Below, in pieces: positions 44,558-52,910 of a stretch of DNA of 64,000 bases (within the stretch, counting starts at the first letter, position 1; each line of letters opens with the position of its first letter). The notes under the pieces were generated by a model. The model saw nothing but the letters and a program-made list of their open reading frames with translations. It searched no databases and was not told the DNA's origin. The DNA lies in NCBI RefSeq assembly GCF_039539485.1, contig NZ_BAABDF010000005.1:99653-163652 (forward strand). The letters run 5' to 3'. Position numbers and translations under genes: made by a program. Source of the DNA: Celeribacter arenosi (GTDB taxonomy: Bacteria; Pseudomonadota; Alphaproteobacteria; Rhodobacterales; Rhodobacteraceae).

Positions 44558-46609
44558 GTGAAGAAAACTCTGGCAGATGCGCTGGAAGCGCGCGGATATA
44601 CATCCCTCACGGCAGTCCAAGAGGCCGTGACCAACCCTGAGACAGAGGGCAAAGACCTCCTCGTCTCCGCGCAAACGGGGTCGGGTAAAACCATCGGCTT
44701 CGGTCTGGCCATCGCGCCGCGCCTTCTGGGCGAAGGCGACCGCTTTGACACCGCCGGCGCGCCTTTGGCCCTCGTCATCGCCCCGACCCGCGAGTTGGCC
44801 CTACAGGTCAAACGCGAGCTTGCATGGCTGTTTGAAAAGGCAGGCTCCGTCATCGCCTCCACCGTGGGTGGCATGGATATGCGCGACGAACGCCGTGCTC
44901 TGGGCCGTGGTGCCCATATCGTCGTGGCCACACCGGGCCGTCTGCGCGACCACATCATGCGCGGCTCGATCGACCTGAGCGGCCTGCAGGCCGTGGTCCT
45001 TGATGAGGCCGACGAAATGCTCGACCTCGGTTTCCGCGAAGACCTCGAATTCATCCTCGAAAACGCCCCCGCAGAGCGCCAGACCCTGCTGTTCTCGGCC
45101 ACCGTGCCCGCCGCCATCGCCAAGCTCGCCAAAAGCTATCAGAACGACGCGCTGCGCATCGCCACCACATCGGGCGCCTCCCAGCACGCCGACATCGAAT
45201 ACCGCGCTCTCAAAGTCTCCGCACGCGACGGCGAAAACGCCATCATCAACGTGCTGCGCTACTATGAATCCCCGAACGCCATCGTGTTCTGCAACACCCG
45301 CGCCATGGTGAACCGCCTCACCACGCGCCTGTCGAACCGTGGCTTCTCGGTCGTCGCGCTCTCTGGCGAATTGTCGCAAAACGAACGCACCCACGCGCTT
45401 CAGGCGATGCGCGACGGGCGCGCACGCGTCTGCGTGGCCACCGACGTGGCCGCGCGCGGGATCGACCTGCCAAACCTCGACCTCGTGGTGCATGCCGAAT
45501 TGCCCACCAACGCCGAAACCCTCCTGCACCGTTCGGGCCGCACAGGCCGCGCCGGTCGCAAAGGCGTCAGCGTCCTGATCGCCCCTCTGGCGGCACAGAA
45601 AAAGGCATCACGCCTGCTCGGCTGGGCCAAACTCTCCGCCGTCTGGGACGCCGCACCAAGCGCCGAAGATGTGGCCGCCAAGGACGAAGAGCGCATGCTC
45701 GCCAACCCCGACTGGTTGGAGCCGATTGCCGAATCCGATCAGGCAACCGTCGCCAAACTCACCGAACAATTCACCACCGAACAAATCGCGGCCGCCTACC
45801 TGCGCCTCTATCACGAACGCCACTCGGCGCCTGAAGAGCTCTCGGATGCCAACGAACCCGCCAAAGCGCGCGAACCCTTCGGCCCGAGCGTGTGGTTCTC
45901 CCTCGAAGGCGGTCGTGCCGCCGGCGCAGAACCCCGCCGCCTCCTGCCGATGCTGTGCAAAATGGGCAACCTGACCAAGGAAGACATCGGCGCGATCCGC
46001 ATCCAACCTGATGCCTCGATGATCGAAATCCGTCAGGGCTCGGTCGCCGGTTTCCTCGCCGCCGTCGGTCCCGCGATGACGCTCGAAGACGACGCCAAAC
46101 TCACGCAACTGGACTCTGCCCCCAATCTGGGCGGCGGCGGTCCACGCCGTGACGATGGCCCGCGCCCCGATAAACCGCGCCCCGACAAACCGCGCTACGA
46201 CAAAGGTCCCCGCGGCGACAAACCCCGTGGCGACAAACCGCGCTACGACAAACCGCGCGGCGACAAACCCAACTTCGACAAACCGCGCGCCAAAACACCG
46301 GGCACCACCACGCCCGTCGATTGGAACGACGATCCGACCCCGCGCGCCAAAAAACCCAAATCCGGCGCGGCAAAGCCCAAATACGCCAAAAAACCGCAAA
46401 GCCTGAACGAAAGCCACGAAGGCGCGGTCTTTGCAAAGGCGAAAAAGCCACGTCACTCAAAGTCGGGCAAAACCTCGACGGGCGGTGACGCCCCCCGCTC
46501 AGGCGCCCCGAAAACGCCGGTCGGTAAGCCCAACAGCAAAAAGAACCGCGCCCGCGCCGCCGCCAAATCCGCCGGTGCCCCCCATAAGGGCGGCAAACCG
46601 AAAGCCTGA
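44558..46609 (+). CDS. DEAD-box RNA helicase with DbpA-like RNA-binding region and charged repeat tail
   Basis: A 683-residue ATP-dependent RNA helicase. Motifs are AQTGSGKT at 38-45, APTRELA, DEAD, SAT and HRSGRTGRAGRKG. Beyond the core, a region around 450-525 (FSLEGGRAAGAEPRRLLPML, then GAIRIQPDASMIEI) resembles the DbpA C-terminal RNA-binding domain, suggesting a role in ribosome assembly. The last 150 residues are Lys/Arg/Pro/Asp-rich, with repeated DKPR units. GTG 44558 has GAGG 7 bases upstream. Confidence 0.9.
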   Translation: MKKTLADALEARGYTSLTAVQEAVTNPETEGKDLLVSAQTGSGKTIGFGLAIAPRLLGEGDRFDTAGAPLALVIAPTRELALQVKRELAWLFEKAGSVIASTVGGMDMRDERRALGRGAHIVVATPGRLRDHIMRGSIDLSGLQAVVLDEADEMLDLGFREDLEFILENAPAERQTLLFSATVPAAIAKLAKSYQNDALRIATTSGASQHADIEYRALKVSARDGENAIINVLRYYESPNAIVFCNTRAMVNRLTTRLSNRGFSVVALSGELSQNERTHALQAMRDGRARVCVATDVAARGIDLPNLDLVVHAELPTNAETLLHRSGRTGRAGRKGVSVLIAPLAAQKKASRLLGWAKLSAVWDAAPSAEDVAAKDEERMLANPDWLEPIAESDQATVAKLTEQFTTEQIAAAYLRLYHERHSAPEELSDANEPAKAREPFGPSVWFSLEGGRAAGAEPRRLLPMLCKMGNLTKEDIGAIRIQPDASMIEIRQGSVAGFLAAVGPAMTLEDDAKLTQLDSAPNLGGGGPRRDDGPRPDKPRPDKPRYDKGPRGDKPRGDKPRYDKPRGDKPNFDKPRAKTPGTTTPVDWNDDPTPRAKKPKSGAAKPKYAKKPQSLNESHEGAVFAKAKKPRHSKSGKTSTGGDAPRSGAPKTPVGKPNSKKNRARAAAKSAGAPHKGGKPKA

Positions 46610-46626
46610 CCACACCTATAAGGCGC

Positions 46627-46649
46627 GCGGCCCCACATAGGGGGGCCGC
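46627..46649. terminator. Hairpin between convergent helicase and EEP genes
   Basis: GCGGCCCC at 46627-46634 pairs with GGGGCCGC at 46642-46649 around 7 bases. Its position between two converging stops fits a shared terminator, although neither side has a T run. Confidence 0.6.
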
Positions 46650-46674
46650 CGCCCCGCGCAGGCAAAGACAGCTC

Positions 46675-47370
46675 CTAGGGCTGCGCGCGCACCTCGGCCA
46701 AAATCGGCAAATGATCGGACGGATGACTGCCCTTCGCCTTCACCGGCGCGGGCAACATGCGCACCTGCAACGCATCACAATGCGCCACACGGTCGAGCGC
46801 CCCCAGAGGCAGCGTCGAGGGATAGGTCCGCCCCGGCGTCAGGATCGTGTAATGGCGCGCCAACCGACCCAACCCCACCTTGCGCGACCACTCGTTGAAA
46901 TCGCCCAAAATCACCGTCGGGCGCTGCGGCAAATCGGCCAGCGCCGTGCGGATCCGGTCCAATTGCATCCGGCGCGAATGGCGCAACAGCCCCAGATGCA
47001 CCCCCACCACCCGCAGATGCGCCAGATCAACCGCAACCGCCCCGCGCGGCTCTAATCCGGGCAGGGGATAGCGGTGGATATCGCTGACTTCCAAATCGGG
47101 CCGCGCGAGCACAGCGATCCCGTGCCACCCCAAACTCACCGCATTCTCGGCCACGGGCACGGGGCGCAATCCGGTGTGGCTCTCGATCATGTCGCGGGGC
47201 AGGGCGGCAGGGCGCGCCCCCATCCGGTGATCGGCCTCCTGCAAGACCACCACATCGGCCTGCAGCGCCGAAATCGCCTCCAACACCCGCAACGGATCGC
47301 GCCGCAAATCTGTGCCCAGAGAGGCACGGATGTTGTAACTGGCCAGACGAAGGGGTGTGATGGCGGACAT
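46675..47370 (-). CDS. Endonuclease/exonuclease/phosphatase-family protein
   Basis: A 231-residue metal-dependent phosphodiesterase of the EEP (DNase I-like) superfamily. The motifs are LASYNIRASLG (Asn), QEADHR (catalytic Glu), GDFNEW (Asp-Asn) and HPSDHLPI (the terminal Asp-His pair). No signal peptide is seen. Substrates range from nucleic acids to phospholipids, so none is assigned. It is divergent from the membrane protein at 47412. Confidence 0.87.
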   Translation of the reverse strand: MSAITPLRLASYNIRASLGTDLRRDPLRVLEAISALQADVVVLQEADHRMGARPAALPRDMIESHTGLRPVPVAENAVSLGWHGIAVLARPDLEVSDIHRYPLPGLEPRGAVAVDLAHLRVVGVHLGLLRHSRRMQLDRIRTALADLPQRPTVILGDFNEWSRKVGLGRLARHYTILTPGRTYPSTLPLGALDRVAHCDALQVRMLPAPVKAKGSHPSDHLPILAEVRAQP

Positions 47371-47411
47371 GAGACCTATATTGGGTTAAGACCCCCACTT
47401 TAGAAGGCCCC

Positions 47412-48068
47412 ATGGTAAACCTCAAACACCGCCTCAAAAGCCCCATCGTGGTTCTGGTCATTCAGGCCATTCTCACGGTAGAGGCCGTGACCGGCATCGC
47501 GACCCAGACATGGTCCGCCGTCTTCGTGGCGCTCTCGACCCTCGTGTTGACGCTCCTGCCGCGCCGCTTTGCGGGCTACCTCGGCATCAACCTGCCGCGC
47601 GCGCTGCTCTCCGCCATCGTCGTCTTCATCTTCGCGGCCCTGTTTCTGGGCGAGGTCTCCGATTTCTACGAACGCTTCTGGTGGTGGGACGTGGTCCTCC
47701 ACTTCATCTCCGCGCTCAGCTTCGGCCTGATGGGGTTCCTGTTGATCTTCATGCTGTTTGAGGGCGACCGTTACGCAGCCCCGCCCTGGGCGCTGGGCGT
47801 GCTCGCCTTCTGCGTCGGCCTGTCCATCGGCGCGCTCTGGGAGGTCTTCGAGTTCACCATGGACCAACTCTTTGCCATGAACATGCAGAAATCCGGCCTC
47901 GTGGACACGATGAAAGACCTCATCATCGACACGATCGGCGCCGCCATCGGCGCCCTCTCGGGCTTCCTCTACCTCAAAGGCCTCCAAATCCGAGGCCTCG
48001 GCCGCATCACCGACCAATTCGTAGAAGCCAACAAACGCTTCTACCGCAAACTACGCCGCAAAAAGTGA
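47412..48068 (+). CDS. Integral membrane protein, YjdF/DUF2238-like
   Basis: A 218-residue protein with about six membrane helices and a basic C-terminal tail (RFYRKLRRKK). Conserved polar motifs lie within or beside helices: WWDVVLHFISALSFGLMGF, GALWEVFEFTMD and DTMKDLIIDTIGAAIG. These match the pattern of the YjdF/DUF2238 family, whose function is unknown. Not part of an obvious operon. Confidence 0.75.
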   Translation: MVNLKHRLKSPIVVLVIQAILTVEAVTGIATQTWSAVFVALSTLVLTLLPRRFAGYLGINLPRALLSAIVVFIFAALFLGEVSDFYERFWWWDVVLHFISALSFGLMGFLLIFMLFEGDRYAAPPWALGVLAFCVGLSIGALWEVFEFTMDQLFAMNMQKSGLVDTMKDLIIDTIGAAIGALSGFLYLKGLQIRGLGRITDQFVEANKRFYRKLRRKK

Positions 48069-48138
48069 CGCCAAAGCGCCGGGCCACGCCACAGGCGCCC
48101 CGCGATATCGCGGTCACATTAAACAAAAAGGGGGGATT

Positions 48139-48215
48139 TGGTAGCGGAGGAGGGACTTGAACCCCCGACACGCGGATTATGATTCCGCTGCTCTAACCAA
48201 CTGAGCTACTCCGCC
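48139..48215 (-). tRNA. tRNA-Met (CAT), elongator type
   Basis: A 77-base cloverleaf on the minus strand starting GGCGGAGTAGCTC. Anticodon stem and loop are CGGAATCATAATCCG (anticodon CAT), the T-arm is GGGGGTTCAAGTCCC and the encoded CCA end is at 48139-48141. The D-arm AGCTCAGTTGGTTAGAGC and the acceptor stem match alphaproteobacterial elongator tRNA-Met. It lacks the unpaired C1-A72 and GGG-CCC anticodon stem of initiator tRNA, and does not look like tRNA-Ile2. Confidence 0.96.
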
Positions 48216-48317
48216 GAAGTGCCGCGTAGGTAGTCGCTCGTGGGCAGGGGGTCAAGAGGAAATCTGGACCTTTTCGCGCCACCATCCGCGCCGCCATCAC
48301 CGCCGCGCGCGGATGGG

Positions 48318-48370
48318 ATGTTTTAAAACATGTAAAAGATGTAAAACGGCAAATTCGCGGGATGTAAAAC
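48318..48370. repeat. AT-rich palindrome and three ATGTAAAA repeats
   Basis: ATGTTTTAAAACAT at 48318-48331 is a perfect 14-bp palindrome, overlapped and followed by three copies of ATGTAAAA (48330-48337, 48339-48346, 48362-48369), all within 55 bases of GC-rich surroundings. It looks like a cluster of regulator sites between allA and the tRNA gene, but no known motif is recognised. Confidence 0.6.
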
Positions 48371-48430
48371 CCTGCAAAGACGCGCCACAAAGTCGTTAAA
48401 ACACGACCAACACGCCCCTAAAAACGGGCC

Positions 48431-48910
48431 TCAGGCGACCACGACCCACGGCGCGTCGAACCGGTGTTCTTGCAGGTTCGCGGTGTCCCCGATCCGGTCG
48501 ACCACCGCAAAAATCCCGCTGCCCGACAGAGGCGTCAAAACCCCGTGCCACGTGCCGCGATGGAAATTGATCGCCTGTTTTCCATTGGTCAAAAACGCCT
48601 TCGGCTGCGCCTCTGGGCCATCGCTGACGATCACCAGAAACGGGTCCGCGCTCATCGCGACAAAGGCCTGAGAGCCGTCGGGATGGCGCTCGATCAGGTC
48701 GAATTCATACGGCAGGGCGCGCAGCTCGGCGTGAAAAATCGACACGCCCGCACGCCCGCCATCCCCGAAATCCAAATCTGCGCGATCGTGAAAACGCCTG
48801 CATTTTCCGTCGTTTATCAGTTTATCGGGCGCGCCCTCGGCCTCCAGAACATCCCCATAGGGCGCAAAGCTCTGCGCACTCAGGGGCGAAATCGGGATCC
48901 GGCGGCTCAT
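48431..48910 (-). CDS. allA: Ureidoglycolate lyase
   Basis: A 159-residue cupin-fold enzyme that splits ureidoglycolate into glyoxylate and urea, the last step of urate degradation. Conserved blocks include FAPYGDVLEAEG, the IERHPDGSQAFVAM region and FHRGTWHGVLTPL, which carries the active-site His. It overlaps the upstream allE-like gene by 4 bases, so they are coupled. The urea released could re-enter nitrogen metabolism via urease, not seen here. Confidence 0.92.
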   Translation of the reverse strand: MSRRIPISPLSAQSFAPYGDVLEAEGAPDKLINDGKCRRFHDRADLDFGDGGRAGVSIFHAELRALPYEFDLIERHPDGSQAFVAMSADPFLVIVSDGPEAQPKAFLTNGKQAINFHRGTWHGVLTPLSGSGIFAVVDRIGDTANLQEHRFDAPWVVVA

Positions 48911-49737
48911 GCCAGATGTAGCTTTGGATGGCGGTTCACATCCTTATAGAGGAGGTAGCGGAACGGCCTGCGTCCGGCGGCATAACAGGCCTGCGGGCAG
49001 AACGCGCGCAGCCATAGGAAATCGCCCTCCGTCACCTCGACCCAGTCCTGATTGAGCAGGTAAACACCGCGCCCCTGCAGCACATATAGCCCGTGTTCCA
49101 TCACATGGGTTTCGGCAAAGGGAATGGTCCCGCCGGGCAGGAAAGTGACGATGTTCACATGGAAATCATAGCGCAAATCATGGGGGTCAACGAAGCGCGA
49201 AGTGGACCAGTAACCGGAGGTATTCGGCATCTCCACAGGCGGCTTTTCGTTATCCGCGGTGACAAAGCTTTCGGGCACATCAATACCCGGCGCATGCTCG
49301 TAACGCTTTCTAATCCATACGAAAGTTGCCGGTGTGTCAAAATCGTTGGAGACCGTATATTTCTCGCCCGGCGCGATAAACGCATAGCCGCCCGGGTCCA
49401 TTTCATAGGCCCGCGCCCCGATGGTCAAACGCAGATGTCCGGCCAGAACAAAGATCACACATTCCGCCAGCGGGTCCGGTTCGGGGTTGGACGATCCACC
49501 CCCCGGCGAAACCTCGACAATCAACTGCGCAAAGGTTTCGGCAAAGCCGCTGAGCGGGCGGGCCAGAACCCATGTCCGCGTGCGCTCCCAACCGGGCAGA
49601 TAGCTGACCACGATGTCGGACAGAACGCCGTGCGGGATCACGGTATAGGCGTTGGTGAAAACCGCCCGTTCGCGTGCGTTCTGGTTTTGATCGGGCAAGC
49701 CCCCTGTGGGCGCGTAATAGGTGAACTCGTGGCTCAT
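48907..49737 (-). CDS. allE: (S)-ureidoglycine aminohydrolase (YlbA/AllE, bicupin)
   Basis: A 276-residue bicupin that releases ammonia from ureidoglycine to give ureidoglycolate, using Mn(II). The C-terminal cupin has the metal-ligand pattern AETHVMEHGLYVLQG with VTEGDFLW, and the N-terminal cupin (AECVIFVLAGHLRLTIG) lacks part of it, as is usual. The ending RPFRYLLYKDVNRH is typical. It lies between the puuE-uraD fusion and allA in one minus-strand operon. Confidence 0.9.
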   Translation of the reverse strand: MSHEFTYYAPTGGLPDQNQNARERAVFTNAYTVIPHGVLSDIVVSYLPGWERTRTWVLARPLSGFAETFAQLIVEVSPGGGSSNPEPDPLAECVIFVLAGHLRLTIGARAYEMDPGGYAFIAPGEKYTVSNDFDTPATFVWIRKRYEHAPGIDVPESFVTADNEKPPVEMPNTSGYWSTSRFVDPHDLRYDFHVNIVTFLPGGTIPFAETHVMEHGLYVLQGRGVYLLNQDWVEVTEGDFLWLRAFCPQACYAAGRRPFRYLLYKDVNRHPKLHLA

Positions 49738-49750
49738 TTGTTCTTTCTTT

Positions 49751-51169
49751 TCATAGACCTGCGTCTTTTAGACGGTGCCATGCAATCCGTTCGACCTGCG
49801 CACAGGCCGCCGCAAACTCGACGTCGCGCGCATGTTCCAGACGGGTTTTGAAGGCGTGCATGATCGACGCCTTGGTATTGTCTTTTACCGCGATGATAAA
49901 GGGGAAGCCAAATCGCGCAACATATTGCGCGTTCAGATCCTCGAATGTCGCCCGCTCTTCATCGCTGAGCATATCGAGCCCCGCCGAGGCCTGTTCGCTG
50001 GTGCTTTCGCGCGTCAACCGTTTGGCCTGCGCGAGTTTCCCCGCCAGATCGGGGTGGGCGGTCAGAACGCCCAGACGTTCGTCCTCGCTGGCGGTTCGAA
50101 AGGCACGGCAGAGCACGGAATGCACCCCCTGCCACGTGTCATGCGCGGGCCCCAGTTCGAGGTCATAGGCACGATCGGCGACCCATGGGCTATGTTCGAA
50201 AATACCGCCGAAGCGGTCAACAAATCGCGCGCGATCCATCTGCGACGCACGCTCGCGGCGGGTGTGGGGATGGGCCTGCGCCCAATGCTGCGCGATATCA
50301 ATCCGGCGCGGCTTCCATACCCCCTCAAACCCTTGGATATATTCGATAAACTTCTTCAGTCCCGCCAATTTCCCCGGCCGCCCGATCAGGCGGCAATGCA
50401 GGCCGATCGACATCATTTTGGGGGCGGTTTCGCCCTCGGCGTAGAGCACGTCAAAGGCGTCCTTAAGGTAGGTAAAAAACTGCTCTCCGGTGATATATCC
50501 CGGCGCGGTGGCAAAGCGCATGTCGTTGGCTTCCAGCGTATAGGGAATGATCAACTGGTCGCGATCCCCGACCTCCAGCCAATAGGGCAGATCGTCGTCG
50601 TAGGTGTCCGAAACATAGGCAAACCCGCCCTCTTCGGCGACCAGACGCACGGTGTTTTCGCTACACCGCCCGGTGTACCACCCGAGCGGACGCTCACCTG
50701 TGACCTCGGTGTGCAGGCGGATGGCCTCGGCAATCGCGGCGCGTTCTTCGGCCTCGGGCATGTCTTTGTGTTCGACCCATTTGAGGCCGTGAGAGGCGAT
50801 TTCCCAATCCGCTTCCTGCATCGCCGCAACCTGTTCGGGCGAGCGGGCAAGAGCCGTCGCCACGCCGTAAATCGTCACCGGAATCTGCGCCTGTGTGAAT
50901 AGTCGGTGCAGCCGCCAAAACCCCGCCCGCGCGCCATATTCGTAGATGCTCTCCATGTTCCAATGCCGCTGCCCGGGCCAAGGCGCGGCGCCCGCGATGT
51001 CGGACAAAAACGCCTCCGAACCCGCATCGCCGTGCAACACGTTATTCTCGCCGCCCTCTTCGTAATTCAGCACGAATTGCACCGCGATTTTCGCATTTCC
51101 GGGCCATTTCGGGTGCGGCGCATGGGCACCATAGCCGATCATGTTGCGGGGATAACGGGGCGGGGACAT
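49751..51169 (-). CDS. Fused allantoinase PuuE and OHCU decarboxylase UraD
   Basis: A 472-residue two-enzyme fusion. Residues 1-305 are a polysaccharide-deacetylase-type allantoinase (PuuE), which hydrolyses allantoin to allantoate; PRNMIGYGAHAPHPKWPG and ASHGLKWVEH are its blocks. Residues 311-472 are UraD (OHCU decarboxylase), with HPDLAGK and FGFPFIIAVK, which makes (S)-allantoin from OHCU. The second half begins with Met311, suggesting fusion of adjacent genes. ATG 51169 has AAGGA upstream. Divergent from uraH. Confidence 0.92.
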   Translation of the reverse strand: MSPPRYPRNMIGYGAHAPHPKWPGNAKIAVQFVLNYEEGGENNVLHGDAGSEAFLSDIAGAAPWPGQRHWNMESIYEYGARAGFWRLHRLFTQAQIPVTIYGVATALARSPEQVAAMQEADWEIASHGLKWVEHKDMPEAEERAAIAEAIRLHTEVTGERPLGWYTGRCSENTVRLVAEEGGFAYVSDTYDDDLPYWLEVGDRDQLIIPYTLEANDMRFATAPGYITGEQFFTYLKDAFDVLYAEGETAPKMMSIGLHCRLIGRPGKLAGLKKFIEYIQGFEGVWKPRRIDIAQHWAQAHPHTRRERASQMDRARFVDRFGGIFEHSPWVADRAYDLELGPAHDTWQGVHSVLCRAFRTASEDERLGVLTAHPDLAGKLAQAKRLTRESTSEQASAGLDMLSDEERATFEDLNAQYVARFGFPFIIAVKDNTKASIMHAFKTRLEHARDVEFAAACAQVERIAWHRLKDAGL

Positions 51170-51315
51170 GGGCGAATTCCTTTGCTTGCGATGGAAATTT
51201 GACCAATTGCTTAAAAAACCACAAGTCTCGTTAAGCTCAAAGTACCGTTGCGATTGCGTCGACCGCCTCTTTCCGGCAGCGTGGCATTCAACCTGCATCA
51301 AAAAGAGGCACCAAC

Positions 51316-51675
51316 GTGGCCGAGGGATACCTGACAACGCATGTTCTGGATACCGCGCGCGGATGCCCCGCAGCGGGGCTGACCATCGAACTCTATCGCT
51401 TGGTTGGCGAAGAGCGTCAAAAAATCGCGCAGAGCGTGACCAATGAGGACGGGCGCACAGATGCGCCGATCCTGCCGCGGGAGGCGTTTCAAACCGGGCA
51501 GTACGAATTGGTGTTTTCCGCCGGTGATTACCTGCGCGCATGCGGTCTTGATGCGCAGGAGCCCCTGTTCCTCGACGCCATCCCGATCCGGTTTGGCATG
51601 AACGACCCAGAGGCCCATTACCACGTGCCCTTGCTGCTGTCGCCTTACGGCTATTCTACCTATCGGGGAAGCTAA
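51316..51675 (+). CDS. uraH: 5-hydroxyisourate hydrolase (transthyretin-like)
   Basis: A 119-residue enzyme hydrolysing 5-hydroxyisourate to OHCU. The N-terminal LTTHVLDTARG holds the catalytic His8, and the C-terminus ends with the diagnostic YRGS (116-119). GTG 51316 follows AGAGG. It is 2 bases before puuD, so the steps from urate to OHCU are co-transcribed, while the next steps are on the divergent operon. Confidence 0.95.
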   Translation: MAEGYLTTHVLDTARGCPAAGLTIELYRLVGEERQKIAQSVTNEDGRTDAPILPREAFQTGQYELVFSAGDYLRACGLDAQEPLFLDAIPIRFGMNDPEAHYHVPLLLSPYGYSTYRGS

Positions 51676-51677
51676 TC

Positions 51678-52910
51678 ATGCTGAGCGCAATACTATTTGA
51701 ATGGCTCGAATTCGCCGTCCGCTGGGTCCATGTGATCACCGCGATCGCCTGGATCGGGTCGTCGTTCTACTTCATCGCACTCGACCTCGGGCTGCGTGCC
51801 TCCAGTGACCGCCGCAAAGGCGTGTCGGGCGAGGAATGGCAGGTCCACGGCGGCGGTTTCTACTTTATCCAGAAGTACATGGTCGCGCCGGCCCGCATGC
51901 CCGACGACCTGATCTGGTTCAAATGGGAAAGCTATTCGACGTGGCTGTCGGGCTTTGCGCTGATGATCCTCGTTTATTACCTCGGGGCCGAACTCTACCT
52001 CATCGACCCCAACATCCTCGACATCCCCATCTGGGCGGGTATCGCGATATCGCTGGGGTCCATGGTCTTTGGATGGGTCGCCTATGACCTGATCTGCAAA
52101 TCGAAATTCGGCGACGACAACACACGGCTGATGATCTTTCTTTACATCATCCTCGTCGTCATGGCCTGGGCCTACACGCAGGTCTTCACAGGGCGCGCCG
52201 CCTTCCTGCATCTGGGTGCATTTACCGCCACGGTGATGACGGCAAACGTGTTCCTGATCATTATTCCGAACCAGAAGATCGTGGTGCAGGACCTGCGCGC
52301 CGATCGCACGCCGGATGCGAAATACGGCAAAATCGCCAAGCAGCGCTCGACCCATAACAACTACCTCACCCTGCCGGTTCTGTTCATGATGCTGGCCAAC
52401 CACTACCCGCTGGCCTTCGCGAGCGAGTATAACTGGCTCATCGCGGCGCTGGTGTTCCTGATGGGGGTCACAATCCGTCATTTCTTCAACACCATGCACG
52501 CGCGCCGTGGCATGTTGTGGTGGACTTGGGGGGCAACGGCGGCGCTCTTTGCGGCCGTCATGTGGCTCTCCACGGCGGGCATTTACGGGCAGGACGATAT
52601 GGATGAAGACCTGTCGTCTCTGGGCCCCGTCGCGCAGCGTTTTGCCAGCGCAGAAGGGTTCGAGGACATCCACGAGCTGATCACCATCAACTGTTCGATG
52701 TGCCACGCGCGCGAGCCCGTTTGGGATGGCATGGCATCCCCGCCCAAAGGCGTGCGTCTGGAAACAGCCGCGCAGGTGGCCACCCACGCCAAAGAGATAT
52801 GGCTGCAGTCGGGCGTCACCCACGCCATGCCACCCGCGAACCTCACCTACATGGAGGAAGAGGCCCGCGCCGCAATCCGCGCATGGTACGCGGCAGGTGT
52901 GGAAGGGTGA
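51678..52910 (+). CDS. puuD: Urate hydroxylase PuuD (membrane protein with cytochrome c domain)
   Basis: A 410-residue inner-membrane enzyme oxidising urate to 5-hydroxyisourate. About eight helices lie in the first 310 residues, with conserved WVHVITAIAWIGSSFYFIALD at the start. They are followed by a C-terminal cytochrome c domain with Cys339-X2-Cys342-His343 (CSMCH) and a downstream Met (HAMPPANLTYM). The haem suggests that electrons go to the respiratory chain, possibly the cbb3 oxidase encoded here. Last gene of uraH-puuD. Confidence 0.93.
   Translation: MLSAILFEWLEFAVRWVHVITAIAWIGSSFYFIALDLGLRASSDRRKGVSGEEWQVHGGGFYFIQKYMVAPARMPDDLIWFKWESYSTWLSGFALMILVYYLGAELYLIDPNILDIPIWAGIAISLGSMVFGWVAYDLICKSKFGDDNTRLMIFLYIILVVMAWAYTQVFTGRAAFLHLGAFTATVMTANVFLIIIPNQKIVVQDLRADRTPDAKYGKIAKQRSTHNNYLTLPVLFMMLANHYPLAFASEYNWLIAALVFLMGVTIRHFFNTMHARRGMLWWTWGATAALFAAVMWLSTAGIYGQDDMDEDLSSLGPVAQRFASAEGFEDIHELITINCSMCHAREPVWDGMASPPKGVRLETAAQVATHAKEIWLQSGVTHAMPPANLTYMEEEARAAIRAWYAAGVEG

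Noticed and set aside
46140..46300. The DKPR-coding repeats as a possible CRISPR-like array
   Set aside because: The units are short, imperfect, in frame and without unique spacers; they are a protein-coding repeat.
48139..48215. The CAT-anticodon tRNA as initiator tRNA or tRNA-Ile2
   Set aside because: The acceptor stem is G1-U72, the anticodon stem lacks the three G-C pairs of initiator tRNA, and the body matches alphaproteobacterial elongator tRNA-Met.
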